Assembly: GCF_051278035.1 (NCBI RefSeq)
Contig: NZ_JBNMNU010000016.1
Coordinates: forward strand, 1-37,395
Length of the DNA: 37,395 nt
Source: Clostridium_AD sp051278035
Lineage (GTDB): Bacteria > Bacillota > Clostridia > Clostridiales > Clostridiaceae
Direction: 5' to 3'
Part shown: piece by piece, positions 24,850 through 34,435 of the stretch
How positions within the stretch are numbered: position 1 is the first letter of the stretch
How the letters are laid out: every line of letters begins with the position of its first letter
Program-made: the position numbers and the translations under genes
Notes under the pieces: model-generated
Seen by the model: only the letters and a program-made list of their open reading frames with translations
Told to the model about the DNA's origin: nothing
Databases searched by the model: none

Positions 24850-24987
24850 CTATAATACGTTAATGGTTCGAAGTATCTCATAAAAATGTAATAATTGTTA
24901 GATTTTGCTTTATATAAAGTATAATTTAATTTTCCATTAATTGCAAGCACTATTGCACTTATTCTAAATATTTCTATAGACTGCAAC

Positions 24988-26034
24988 TTACTTAATCGAA
25001 AATTTATATATAGTGCTATGCTCATATATCTGATTTGCGGTAAGTATTGGTGATGAAAAATTCTCATGATTAATAGAATCAGGAAAATATTGTGTTTCAA
25101 GACAAAATCCACCTCGTTTTAGATATGTAGTACCACCTTTTCCTGTTTGCAAACCATCAATAAAATTTCCTGAATAAAACTGCACTCCAGGTTTAGTTGT
25201 ATAAACTTCCATAACTCGTCCACTTCTCTCATCATAAACTACAGCTGCCTTCGAGAGTTTTTTACCACTATTATTAATTACCCAATTATGATCGTAACCT
25301 TTACCAAACACGATTTGTTCATAGTTACTTGAAATATTTTCTCCAATATAAGTTAACTCTCTAAAATCCATTGGAGTATTAGTTACATCAGCTATTTCGC
25401 CAGTAGGAATAGAATACATATCATTGATTGTAAATTTATCAGCATTAATCATAATCTTATGTTTTAAAACGTCTTCAAACCCTTGGCCTGAAAGATTAAA
25501 ATAAGAATGATTAGTCATATTTACTATAGTATCCTTATCCGAAATAGCATGATATTCTATTTTTAGTTCATTGTCTTCTGTAACTGTATACCTAACGCTT
25601 ACATTAAGATTTCCAGGATACCCTTCTTCCCCATCTTTGCTAAGATATGAAAACTCGATGCTAGATTCCTCTGATTGTAATTTTTCTTCCCAAACTACCT
25701 TATCAAAACCTACTACTCCACCATGCAAATGATTTTCGCCTTCATTTTTAGCTACTTTGTATTGAGTCCCATTGAGCTTAAAACTTGAATTTTCAATTCT
25801 ATTAGCGAATCTCCCTATTGTTGCTCCATAAAAGAATTTATATTTTAAATAATCTTCTAATTTATCGTATCCTAAAACTACATCATCAAACTGCCCCTTA
25901 TTTCCTTCTACCTTTAAAGATACTAATGTCGCTCCATAATTAGTAACTTCTAAAGTCATACCCTTTGAGTTTTTAATAGTAAAAAGGTATACTGATTTTC
26001 CATTAACAATTCCAAAATCTTTTTTTATACTCAT
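24988..26034 (-). CDS. galM: Aldose 1-epimerase (mutarotase)
   Basis: A 348-residue mutarotase that interconverts alpha and beta anomers of aldoses, here probably xylose. Family motifs are GRFANRIENSSF, NHLHGGVVGFDKVVW, NHSYFNLSG with the catalytic-type His, and the Glu in CLETQYFPDSINH. Last gene of the GH3-ROK-xylB-galM run. An unbroken G11 tract lies 8 nt before its ATG and replaces a normal Shine-Dalgarno site. Confidence 0.95.
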   Translation of the reverse strand: MSIKKDFGIVNGKSVYLFTIKNSKGMTLEVTNYGATLVSLKVEGNKGQFDDVVLGYDKLEDYLKYKFFYGATIGRFANRIENSSFKLNGTQYKVAKNEGENHLHGGVVGFDKVVWEEKLQSEESSIEFSYLSKDGEEGYPGNLNVSVRYTVTEDNELKIEYHAISDKDTIVNMTNHSYFNLSGQGFEDVLKHKIMINADKFTINDMYSIPTGEIADVTNTPMDFRELTYIGENISSNYEQIVFGKGYDHNWVINNSGKKLSKAAVVYDERSGRVMEVYTTKPGVQFYSGNFIDGLQTGKGGTTYLKRGGFCLETQYFPDSINHENFSSPILTANQIYEHSTIYKFSIK

Positions 26035-26042
26035 AGTTCACA

Positions 26043-26053
26043 CCCCCCCCCCC
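26043..26053. repeat. G11 homopolymer at the galM ribosome site
   Basis: Eleven C on the plus strand (G11 in the transcript), inside the 23-nt gap between xylB and galM. The tract ends 8 nt before the galM ATG. Such tracts vary in length by slippage. Confidence 0.9.
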
Positions 26054-26057
26054 ATAT

Positions 26058-27584
26058 TTATTTTATCTTATTTAAATTAATGAAACTAGGCTTTAAAGCT
26101 ACATATAGTTCCTTATAAATATTATGATATTTACTATACAATGTAACATTTTCAGCAATCGGATTTTGAGAAGTAACCTTATGAATAATAGTATCACAAG
26201 CCTCCATTACAGATGAATAAACTCCGACTCCAACTAGTGCTAAAATTGCTACCCCTAAGGCAGGACCTTCACTAGAATTGATAGTAACCACCTCAGCGTT
26301 AAACATATCTGCTTGAATCTGTCTCCAGACTTCACTTTTACCACCACCGCCTGAAGCCCTCACTTCATCAACCGTTATACCCATTTCATTAATTATATCC
26401 ATGCAGTCCACAAGGCTATACCCTACCCCTTCCATGACGGATCTTAGCATGTCATTTTTGTTATGTCTTGCAGTAAGACCAAAAAATACTCCTCTTGCAT
26501 TAGGATCTAAATGTGGAGTTCGCTCACCCATAAGATAAGGTAAATACATTAGTCCATCCGAGCCGGGTTTTGCAGATTTAGCTTCTTTATTTAACTCTAC
26601 GTATACATCTATACCTGTAGTAGCAGAGTTCTGATTTTCCGAAACACACAAATTATCTTTAAACCATTTTAAAGAAAGTCCTGCTGCTTGAGTAACTCCC
26701 ATGATGTGCCAAGCACCTGGCACCGCATGACAGAATGTATGTACTCTACCTTTTTTATCTATAGTAACTTTATCAGTATGCGCAAAAACCACACCTGATG
26801 TTCCTATTGTAGACGAAACGGCTCCTGTTCTAACAATTCCATTTCCTATGGCTCCTGCAGCCTGATCTCCTGCTCCTCCAACTACCTTAGTTCCCTCTTT
26901 AAGTCCTGTAAGCATTGCGGCCGTTTTATTTACCGTTCCACTAACTTCTTGTGATTCATAAACTTTTCCAAGTAATGATTTATCAATTTGAAGCTTTTCT
27001 AAGACCTCATCACTCCAAATTCTTTTAGGAACGTCCAAAAGCTGCATCCCACTGGCATCCGATACTTCTGTGCAAAATTCCCCAGTAAGCATAAATCTTA
27101 TATAATCCTTTGGAAGAAGTATTTTATAAGTTTTTTCATAAAGTTCTGGTTCATGTTTCTTAACCCACATTATTTTAGATGCGGTAAAACCAGTCAATGC
27201 AGGATTCGCTGTTATTTCAATTAATCTTTCAGCGCCAACTAGTTTTGTTATTTCTTCGCATTCCACAGCCGTCCTTTGATCGCACCATATTATTGAAGGC
27301 CTTAAAACCTTACCTTCACTATCAAGCATAACCAAACCATGCATTTGGCCAGATAACCCTATTCCTTTAATATCTTCAATGTTTACGTTGCATTTTCCTA
27401 TTACTGAACTTATTGTAGCAACTACTGCATCCCACCAATCTTCTGGCTTTTGCTCAGCCCATCCGATTTCCGGTTGATATAATGGGTATTCCTGAACTGC
27501 ACTTGAAATATCATTACCCTTTTCATCGAACAATATAGTCTTTGTACCCGAAGTTCCTATATCTATTCCTAAAACATATGTCAT
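26058..27584 (-). CDS. xylB: Xylulokinase
   Basis: A 508-residue FGGY-family kinase that phosphorylates D-xylulose to xylulose-5-phosphate. It opens LGIDIGTSGTKTILFDEKGN, the ATP-binding phosphate loop. SGQMHGLVMLD and IIWCDQRT are xylulokinase hallmarks, as are GGAGDQAAGAIGNG and the C-terminal ASGGGGKSEVWRQI. A strong AGGAGG site precedes the ATG. It lies 12 nt after the ROK regulator gene, so the two are one operon. No xylose isomerase is in the window. Confidence 0.96.
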   Translation of the reverse strand: MTYVLGIDIGTSGTKTILFDEKGNDISSAVQEYPLYQPEIGWAEQKPEDWWDAVVATISSVIGKCNVNIEDIKGIGLSGQMHGLVMLDSEGKVLRPSIIWCDQRTAVECEEITKLVGAERLIEITANPALTGFTASKIMWVKKHEPELYEKTYKILLPKDYIRFMLTGEFCTEVSDASGMQLLDVPKRIWSDEVLEKLQIDKSLLGKVYESQEVSGTVNKTAAMLTGLKEGTKVVGGAGDQAAGAIGNGIVRTGAVSSTIGTSGVVFAHTDKVTIDKKGRVHTFCHAVPGAWHIMGVTQAAGLSLKWFKDNLCVSENQNSATTGIDVYVELNKEAKSAKPGSDGLMYLPYLMGERTPHLDPNARGVFFGLTARHNKNDMLRSVMEGVGYSLVDCMDIINEMGITVDEVRASGGGGKSEVWRQIQADMFNAEVVTINSSEGPALGVAILALVGVGVYSSVMEACDTIIHKVTSQNPIAENVTLYSKYHNIYKELYVALKPSFINLNKIK

Positions 27585-27595
27585 AAAATTTCCTC

Positions 27596-28777
27596 CTATA
27601 TAATATTTTTATTTATTGAAAATAACTTTTGCATTGGTAGTAGCGCTGCACCTAAAATAGAAGAATCTTTTTTAAGATTAGCTGTAAATATTTTAAGATC
27701 TGTATTGTTATAAAAACTATTTTCTACAAAAACTTTTTCTTTTAACTCCTTAAGATAATATTCTGAAAATTCGCCTATTTCTCCACCTAGAACCACGTAA
27801 TGTGGATCTAGAAATAACACAATATTTTGAATTCCTATAGCTAGAAAGTTTATATATTTTCCAAGTTCAAGCATTGCAACGCTTTCCTTTTCATGTACTT
27901 TAGAGAAAAATTCTGTTAGTGTATCCACAGGTTCCAAGCTTTTATTGTTATAATTTTCTATTAAAGCTTTTTTAGATGCATATTGCTCCAAGCATCCTTT
28001 CCTCCCGCAATTACAAGGTTTCCCATTAGGTACAATTGTCATATGTCCAAGTTCACCAGCTCTTTTGTTTTTTCCTTTGTAAAGGTGATCTTGAATTACT
28101 ACACCCGCTCCTATACCTTCATTGATAGATAGATAAACTAAATTTTTCATTTTTTTAGCAATACCAAGGTTTAACTCACCCAAAGCAGCAGCATTAGCCT
28201 CATTCTCTATAAATATAGGAAACTCAAGTATATGGGAGAATATGCTAAAATCCACATTCTTCATGCCTATATTTGGTGCAAGTTCAAGATTTAAGCTATC
28301 TTCATTAACTGTACCAGGAAGAGAAAACCCAATTCCAAGGATATCTTTAGTACTAATTGACATTTGAATTATAACCTTAGTTATAATTACGTGGATTTTC
28401 TCAATAATACCTTCTAAATCTCTATAATGCTCGACTGCAAAATCAGTCTCAAATTTTATTTTAGCATCAATATTAACCAAGATAACCCTTACATTCTTCA
28501 GCATAAATTCTACACCAAAAGAATACTTAGAATCAGGTAAAAATCTGACAATTATAGGTTTTCTTCCACCAGTTGATCCCTCAACTCCACCCTCTTCAAC
28601 TAAGCCTTCTTCTATCAATTCATTAACATTTGAAATTACAGTGGGAATACTAACACCAACTGCCTTTGAAATGTTTTGTTTTGTATACTCTCTTTTTTCC
28701 ACCAGAAGATTAAGTATCTTCTTTCTATTTGAATCTTTTATTACTTCTTGATCTATAATTCGTTTATTATTTAACAT
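27596..28777 (-). CDS. xylR: ROK-family transcriptional regulator, XylR-like
   Basis: A repressor-type ROK protein with an N-terminal winged helix-turn-helix (KQNISKAVGVSIPTVISNVN) and a sugar-kinase-like domain. The zinc motif CNCGRKGCLEQY and the sugar-site EIGE...ENEANAAALGE pattern are present. XylR proteins of this family release DNA on xylose. Position next to xylB and GH3 supports that, but the ligand is inferred. The frame opens at a TTG at 28831 with no Shine-Dalgarno. The ATG at 28777 (MLNNKRIID) has only a modest GGTG upstream; a GTG pair just before it is an alternative. Confidence 0.88.
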   Translation of the reverse strand: MLNNKRIIDQEVIKDSNRKKILNLLVEKREYTKQNISKAVGVSIPTVISNVNELIEEGLVEEGGVEGSTGGRKPIIVRFLPDSKYSFGVEFMLKNVRVILVNIDAKIKFETDFAVEHYRDLEGIIEKIHVIITKVIIQMSISTKDILGIGFSLPGTVNEDSLNLELAPNIGMKNVDFSIFSHILEFPIFIENEANAAALGELNLGIAKKMKNLVYLSINEGIGAGVVIQDHLYKGKNKRAGELGHMTIVPNGKPCNCGRKGCLEQYASKKALIENYNNKSLEPVDTLTEFFSKVHEKESVAMLELGKYINFLAIGIQNIVLFLDPHYVVLGGEIGEFSEYYLKELKEKVFVENSFYNNTDLKIFTANLKKDSSILGAALLPMQKLFSINKNII

Positions 28778-28876
28778 ATTATTCACCACATATCCTAATA
28801 TTTTAAGCAGTAATAATGTACCCCTGCTCAATACGTCTTACTTTATTATACCTCATGAATATGCTGATATGCGTAA

Positions 28877-31048
28877 TTAATATTCTAGTTGTAATATTTC
28901 TCCTTTTACCTCGAAAGTACATTTTTCCACATCTGTTTCCATAAGCTCAATACTTCGATGATCTGGCTGACTTCCTCCCACAAAAGCCTGAAATATTCCT
29001 GGTTCAAGAATGCAATTTCCGTCGTTATCAATAAGTGCCATTTGCCTCGATGTTAATTCAAAATCAACTTGCTTCTCTTGTCCAACCTTTAAATTAATCT
29101 TTTTGATTCCTTTTAATTCATATTTTGGTGTAATTACGCTTGAATCCACATCTTTCAAATATAACTGCACAGTTTCGTAAGATTCACGCTCACCAATGTT
29201 TTTTACCGTTATTTTAAATTTAACAGATTCACCAGATTTAACTTCATCCTTACTTATTACAAGATTAGAGTATTCAAATTTTGTATAGCTAAGTCCATAT
29301 CCAAAAGGATAAAGCGCCTCATTCTCCATATATCTATAGGTTCTATTTTTCATAGAATAATCAATAAAATCTGGAAGTTCCTCTGTTGTTTTATAAAAAG
29401 TCACTGGTAATTTCCCTGAAGGACTATAATCACCGAAAATTAATGAAGATATTGCCTTGCCCCCCTGCGCACCTGAATACCAAGCTTGTATAATTGCAGG
29501 TATATGTTCATCCGCAAAATTAACTGCAAGAGCACTTCCAGATGCAAGTACTAAAATAACAGGCTTTCCCGTCTTATATACTTCTTCTAAAAGTTTTTGT
29601 TGAAGCCCAGGAAGATTTAAATTATTTTTATCACCCGCTGCATATATATTGCCCTCATCACCTTCTTCTCCTTCAATAGTTGCATCAAAGCCAAGGCACA
29701 TGACTATAAGATCTGATCTTTCTGCTACTGAAATTGCTTCTGATATTCTGTCATTTTTCATAGCAAGGTCTTCCACTTTATCTTTGTGCAGATGACAACC
29801 CTGCGCATAGTAAACTCTGGTATTTGATTTTACAGCTTGCTGAATACCCTCTAGAACTGTCACATATTTTGATGCTGTACCAAAATAATTTCCAATTAGC
29901 GCATCTCTACTATTTGCGTTTGGCCCAATTACCGCTATAGAGTTAATATTATCTTTGTTAAGTGGTAGTATATTGTTTTCATTCTTTAAAAGAACCATTG
30001 TTTTCTCTGATACCTTCAAAGCAAAATCTCTATGCTGCTTCGAGTCATTTTCTTCATAAGGAATACTTGTGTAAGGCACCACTCGCGGATTATCAAACAT
30101 ACCAAGTTTCATTCTAGTAGTTATAAGCCTTTCAACTGATTTATCAATGGTCTCTTCTAAAACAAGACCTTCTTTACAAGCAATTAAAACATTGAGATAC
30201 ATGTTACCACAGTTCAAATCACAGCCATTATTAACAGCAAGCGCAACTGATTCTACAGCATTACTAGTAATCCTATGATTTTCATGGAAATCTTTTATTG
30301 CCCAGCAGTCTGAAACTACATGTCCTTTAAAATCCCATTCTTCGCGAAGAATAACACTTAAAAGCGCCTTACTTCCACAACAAGGTTCGTCGTTTGTTCT
30401 GTTATAAGCGCCCATCACAGCTTCCACTTTAGCTTCCACAACAGCATCCTTAAAAGCTGGTAGATAGGTTTCCCGAAGGTCTTTTTTAGACACTACTGCA
30501 TTAAAACTATGACGCTCCGCTTCAGGACCGCTATGTACTGCAAAATGTTTGGCACAAGCAGCTGATTTCATATATTTTTCATTTCCTTGTAACCCTTTGA
30601 TAAATGCTACACCGAGTCTTCCTGTTAGATAAGGATCCTCACCATATGTTTCATGACCACGTCCCCATCTTGGATCTCTAAAAATATTAATGTTAGGAGA
30701 CCAGAAAGTTAATCCCTTATAAATATCATGGTCACCTTTTCTTTGATATTCATGATATTTAGCTCTCCCTTCAGTTGAAATAACCCCAGCAACTTCATAA
30801 ATTAATTTCTCATCAAAGGTAGCTGCCATTCCTATAGCCTGTGGAAACATTGTAGCAACACCAGCTCTAGCAACTCCATGCAGTGCTTCATTCCACCAGT
30901 TATAAGATGATATGCCAAGCCTTGGCACAGCAGCGGAATTATAAGTCATTTGACTAACTTTTTCAAATAGCGTCATATTGGATACCATATCTTTAGCACG
31001 CTCTTCAAAACTTAAATTCTCATTTTTATACAAAGGTAAATCTATCAT
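28877..31048 (-). CDS. Glycoside hydrolase family 3 beta-xylosidase/glucosidase
   Basis: A 723-residue GH3 enzyme with the (beta/alpha)8 domain, the alpha/beta sandwich and a C-terminal fibronectin III-like domain. The nucleophile Asp is in HVVSDCWAIKDF (near residue 245). YNWWNEALHGVAR near the N-terminus is typical of bacterial beta-xylosidases of this family. No signal peptide, so it acts in the cytoplasm on imported oligosaccharides. It is followed by the ROK gene. A candidate promoter (31107-31135) and a cre-like site lie upstream. Confidence 0.93.
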   Translation of the reverse strand: MIDLPLYKNENLSFEERAKDMVSNMTLFEKVSQMTYNSAAVPRLGISSYNWWNEALHGVARAGVATMFPQAIGMAATFDEKLIYEVAGVISTEGRAKYHEYQRKGDHDIYKGLTFWSPNINIFRDPRWGRGHETYGEDPYLTGRLGVAFIKGLQGNEKYMKSAACAKHFAVHSGPEAERHSFNAVVSKKDLRETYLPAFKDAVVEAKVEAVMGAYNRTNDEPCCGSKALLSVILREEWDFKGHVVSDCWAIKDFHENHRITSNAVESVALAVNNGCDLNCGNMYLNVLIACKEGLVLEETIDKSVERLITTRMKLGMFDNPRVVPYTSIPYEENDSKQHRDFALKVSEKTMVLLKNENNILPLNKDNINSIAVIGPNANSRDALIGNYFGTASKYVTVLEGIQQAVKSNTRVYYAQGCHLHKDKVEDLAMKNDRISEAISVAERSDLIVMCLGFDATIEGEEGDEGNIYAAGDKNNLNLPGLQQKLLEEVYKTGKPVILVLASGSALAVNFADEHIPAIIQAWYSGAQGGKAISSLIFGDYSPSGKLPVTFYKTTEELPDFIDYSMKNRTYRYMENEALYPFGYGLSYTKFEYSNLVISKDEVKSGESVKFKITVKNIGERESYETVQLYLKDVDSSVITPKYELKGIKKINLKVGQEKQVDFELTSRQMALIDNDGNCILEPGIFQAFVGGSQPDHRSIELMETDVEKCTFEVKGEILQLEY

Positions 31049-31081
31049 ATAAATTTATCATTCCTTCCTCTATATATATTT

Positions 31082-31095
31082 TGTAAATGTTTAAC
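31082..31095. promoter_or_regulatory. Weak cre-like site upstream of GH3
   Basis: TGTAAATGTTTAAC resembles the CcpA consensus TGWAANCGNTNWCA with three mismatches. It lies between the candidate promoter and the GH3 Shine-Dalgarno site, where a bound repressor would block elongation. Confidence 0.35.
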
Positions 31096-31106
31096 TATAT
31101 AATTTC

Positions 31107-31135
31107 ATTATATCACTTTTTAAAGACTTTATAAA
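31107..31135 (-). promoter_or_regulatory. Candidate promoter of the GH3-xylR-xylB-galM operon
   Basis: On the minus strand TTTATA (31130-31135), a 17-nt spacer, then TATAAT (31107-31112). The leader to the GH3 ATG is about 50 nt. Confidence 0.5.
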
Positions 31136-31165
31136 CCTTGTTTAAGAAGTTTTTTAATAATATAA

Positions 31166-32005
31166 TTAGCCTTTAACAGCACCAGTCATTAAACTCTTCT
31201 GCACTTGGTTGCTAAGTGGTATATATATTAGAATAGTTGGTAATGTTGCGATAACAAGTCCTGCTAGAATTGGACCCCACTCCGTAGCATGCTGTCCTGC
31301 CATTGACATTATACCAACCGGCAATGTTTTAAGGTCTGGATTATTCAAAAATGTGTTTGCAAACATAAGTTCATTCCAACTTGCTAAATATGTGAATATG
31401 GCAACAGTTGCTAGTGAAGGTTTTAATAATGGTAAAACAATCTTATAGAAAATTTGATATATATTGCAGCCATCAATACAGGCTGCTTCTTCTAGCTCCT
31501 TTGGTATTCCCTCAAGGAAACTTGTCATTATAAAAATCCCCATAGGAAGAGCAAATGCCACATATGGGATTATTAGAGCCCAATAAGTATTTAGTATATT
31601 TAATTTTCTTAATATTAAAAATAGTGGTAGTAAAGTTGAATGTATTGGCACCATCATCCCGAGCAGGAAAATAATTAATGTTAATTTACTATACTTCCAT
31701 TTCATTCGGGCTATTGCATATGAAGATGTAGCTATAAGGATGCTTGAAATAACAATAGTTGCTCCTGTAACAACTACACTATTTATAAAATATACTCCTA
31801 CTTTTCCACTGGTAAGGGCACTAGTATAGTTGGATATTTTCCATACCTTAGGTAATCCAAGAACATTTCCTCCAAAAATCTCAGTATTATCCTTGAATGA
31901 AACTAACACTAGCCAAATTAAAGGATATAACTGGATCACTGCAACTATAATTAATGTAGCTGTTAATATTGTACTTTTAATTTTCTGCTTTTTTACCTGT
32001 TCCAT
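31166..32005 (-). CDS. Sugar ABC permease, MalG/CUT1 type
   Basis: A six-helix permease with the EAA loop EEAACIDGCNIYQIFYKIVLPLLKPSL that docks the ATPase. The end QVQKSLMTGAVKG is typical of MalG-type subunits. The frame opens at 32035, inside the partner permease gene; the ATG at 32005 has AGGAGG 7-8 nt upstream and starts MEQVKKQK, so I take it. It pairs with the MalF-type permease and the binding protein. Confidence 0.95.
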   Translation of the reverse strand: MEQVKKQKIKSTILTATLIIVAVIQLYPLIWLVLVSFKDNTEIFGGNVLGLPKVWKISNYTSALTSGKVGVYFINSVVVTGATIVISSILIATSSYAIARMKWKYSKLTLIIFLLGMMVPIHSTLLPLFLILRKLNILNTYWALIIPYVAFALPMGIFIMTSFLEGIPKELEEAACIDGCNIYQIFYKIVLPLLKPSLATVAIFTYLASWNELMFANTFLNNPDLKTLPVGIMSMAGQHATEWGPILAGLVIATLPTILIYIPLSNQVQKSLMTGAVKG

Positions 32006-32031
32006 AAAAATTCCTCCTAATCTTATTAATA

Positions 32032-32922
32032 TCAAGCTTGACTGTCTTTTTTAGTTTGGAACATTTTACGCAATATTAATGTAAATACTAAACATTCTAC
32101 AATAATAAATGTAGACATAGCGCTTCCATATCCATACATGTATTTATCAAAAATTGTACTATACATTAATGTACTTGGAACCTCACTTGCATGTAGTGGT
32201 CCACCATTTGTTATAATATAAATCAAATCAAAAGCCTTAAAAGAACCTGTAACTGCAAATACCGTGCATACCTGTAATATTGGTTTGATAAGAGGAATAG
32301 TTATTGCAGTAGCCATTTTAAACTCAGAAGCTCCATCTATTTTTGCTGCCTCATATATATCTGGAGAAACTGATTTAATTCCAGCATATATTAGAAGCAT
32401 ATGATAACCAATATATTGCCAAATAATTGGTACAAAAACCGCAAATAGTGCTGTTTTTGGATCCGCAAGCCAAGCGTGTGCATATTTTTCTAATCCTATA
32501 TTTTCCAGAAGAATATTTAACATTCCATAGTCAGGGTGATATATTTTCATCCAAAGTTGACCAATAACCACAGTTGATATTATTACTGGTATAAAGTATA
32601 AAGTTCTAAAGATGCTCTCACCCTTAATACCCCTAGCCAAAATAAAAGCTAATGTAAGTGCTAATGATAACTGAATAGTTACTGATAGCACAGCTAGTAT
32701 AAATGAATTAATAACTGACATTGTAAATCCATCTGTATTGTTTACGAATAAATCTATATAATTCTTAAATCCAACAAACGAAGCTTCTCCTATTCCATCC
32801 CAACTTAAAAGACTATAGTAAGTTGAAGATATAATAGGAAGTATAATAGCAATAGAAAATATTAATAATGCCGGAAAAATAAATATTAATATTGCTTTTT
32901 TATCTTTTAATACCTTATCCAT
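32032..32922 (-). CDS. Sugar ABC permease, MalF/CUT1 type
   Basis: A 296-residue permease with six helices and EAA loop YEAAKIDGASEFKMATAITIPLIKPIL. It forms the channel with the MalG-type partner 26 nt downstream. No ATP-binding gene is nearby, so a shared MsiK-like ATPase elsewhere must power it. Confidence 0.95.
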   Translation of the reverse strand: MDKVLKDKKAILIFIFPALLIFSIAIILPIISSTYYSLLSWDGIGEASFVGFKNYIDLFVNNTDGFTMSVINSFILAVLSVTIQLSLALTLAFILARGIKGESIFRTLYFIPVIISTVVIGQLWMKIYHPDYGMLNILLENIGLEKYAHAWLADPKTALFAVFVPIIWQYIGYHMLLIYAGIKSVSPDIYEAAKIDGASEFKMATAITIPLIKPILQVCTVFAVTGSFKAFDLIYIITNGGPLHASEVPSTLMYSTIFDKYMYGYGSAMSTFIIVECLVFTLILRKMFQTKKDSQA

Positions 32923-32965
32923 GTCTTGATGCCCCCTTCATTTTTCAAGGTTTTCATATGCAAAT

Positions 32966-33005
32966 TCTCCTGCCAATTACTTTTCATTATGTAATTAACA
33001 GGAGA
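32966..33005 (-). terminator. Hairpin between binding-protein and permease genes
   Basis: The stem pairs TCTCCTG...AATTAC with GTAATT...CAGGAGA (32966-32980 with 32991-33005) with one small mismatch. No T run, so it more likely stabilises the binding-protein message or lowers permease transcription. Confidence 0.6.
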
Positions 33006-33024
33006 TTCACTTCCAAATTCTTAT

Positions 33025-34323
33025 TTATTTTTTATTGAGTGCTTCCATCTGTTTTGCAAAATCTTCGGGGGTTATTTGGCCACCAAAAATCTGTGCAACT
33101 AAATCCTTATGAGTCTCAGCGTCTGCGCCGCCTAGGTAACTATCCCACCAAACAACATTTCCTGTGGACTTCTTAGCTATATCAACTATTTGTTTAGTGA
33201 TTGGAGAAAGTTTTGATTCATCAACATCCACTTTCCAAGTTGGTATTCCAGCACCTGTCTCATATAATTTCTTAGATATGTTTTCTGCTATATATTTAAG
33301 AGCTCTAGTGGACTCATCTTTGTATTCTGTATCTGCATTAACCATAAATCCCATGATAGCTCCACCTAAAAACTCATCTTTATCACCAGACCCATCATTA
33401 ATTGTTGGAAAATTCATAGCTATGATTTTACCTTTAACCGCTGATGTATCCTCTTCGATACTACCACCTAGCCAACTTCCGTTATAATACATTGGAATCT
33501 TTCCTTGAAGAAATGGCACTTCAGATTCGTCTCTAGTTAAACCAAGTGCTGCCGGGTTAAATGCACCTGCATCTACAAGTTGTTTTAATTTTGCTGCTGC
33601 ATTTACAAAAGCAGGATCTTCAAATGATGCTTTCTTAGCTAGAGCATCATTACTTAATTTTGCACCACCCTCGCGGAGTGCTAATGCATCATAATAGAAC
33701 ATTCCTGGCCATTTGTCTTTAGCACCAACAGCCATAGGTGTAATTCCTTTAGCATTGAATTCTTTTACTGCAACTAGTAAATCATCATAGTTTTCAGGTA
33801 TCTTTATATTATTTTCATCAAATAATTCTTTATTTACATAGAATATGCCCATATCACTGGTATATGGCAATCCATAAGTTTTTTCATCATAGGTTAAATA
33901 CGTAAGTGTTCCGTCTAATAGTCTTTCTTTAGTTCCATCTTTTAAGTAATCATCTAAAGGTAATACTTTAGATGCATCGACAAACGGTTTAGAAAATCCC
34001 GCTCCCCAAGTTACAAATATGTCTGGTGCTTCGTTAGCAGATATTGCTGTCTTTATTTTTGTCTTGTATGCCTCATTTTCAGTGGCTTCTGCTGCAATTT
34101 GCACATTAGGATTTGCGTCATTCCACTCCTTAATTACAGCTTCTACATTTTGTCTGTTTGAGTCAGTATCAGATGTCCATATATGCCAAAATTTTAATGT
34201 TATTTTCTCTTGTTCTCCTCCGGTTTTCTCACTATCAGAGGCCTTGTTACCGCAAGCCACAAGACTTGAAGTTAATGCAATTGTTAATAACAATGATGAA
34301 ATTTTCTTGAATCTTTTATTCAT
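33025..34323 (-). CDS. Sugar-binding lipoprotein, family 1 (CUT1)
   Basis: A substrate-binding lipoprotein that captures an oligosaccharide for the two permeases downstream. It has a signal peptide with lipobox SLVAC, then the usual ITLKFWHIWTSD start and PYTSDMGIFYVNKELF hinge region. The frame opens at 34338; the ATG at 34323 (MNKRFKK) has GGAGGGG 6 nt upstream. Ligand probably xylo-oligosaccharide from context, unproven. Confidence 0.94.
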   Translation of the reverse strand: MNKRFKKISSLLLTIALTSSLVACGNKASDSEKTGGEQEKITLKFWHIWTSDTDSNRQNVEAVIKEWNDANPNVQIAAEATENEAYKTKIKTAISANEAPDIFVTWGAGFSKPFVDASKVLPLDDYLKDGTKERLLDGTLTYLTYDEKTYGLPYTSDMGIFYVNKELFDENNIKIPENYDDLLVAVKEFNAKGITPMAVGAKDKWPGMFYYDALALREGGAKLSNDALAKKASFEDPAFVNAAAKLKQLVDAGAFNPAALGLTRDESEVPFLQGKIPMYYNGSWLGGSIEEDTSAVKGKIIAMNFPTINDGSGDKDEFLGGAIMGFMVNADTEYKDESTRALKYIAENISKKLYETGAGIPTWKVDVDESKLSPITKQIVDIAKKSTGNVVWWDSYLGGADAETHKDLVAQIFGGQITPEDFAKQMEALNKK

Positions 34324-34348
34324 ATAATTCCCCTCCATTATAATATTT

Positions 34349-34362
34349 TGTTTACGTTTACA
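34349..34362. promoter_or_regulatory. cre-like site upstream of the sugar-binding protein
   Basis: TGTTTACGTTTACA (minus TGTAAACGTAAACA) fits the CcpA consensus at all but one position. It lies just downstream of a TATAAT (34368-34373) and before the ribosome site. A LacI-type operator is an alternative. Confidence 0.6.
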
Positions 34363-34435
34363 ACTTAATTATAAACCCCAAAACTATCTAAATGAATTTA
34401 GAATTTTTACTTTTTCATTAGATATTTTTACTCTT

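Noticed and set aside
24810..25112. Open frame of 100 codons overlapping the galM end
   Set aside because: It overlaps galM in another frame, has no ribosome site and crosses a clear terminator hairpin.
34337..34342. TATAAT next to the binding-protein ribosome site
   Set aside because: A start from it would lie downstream of the Shine-Dalgarno, so it cannot serve this gene.
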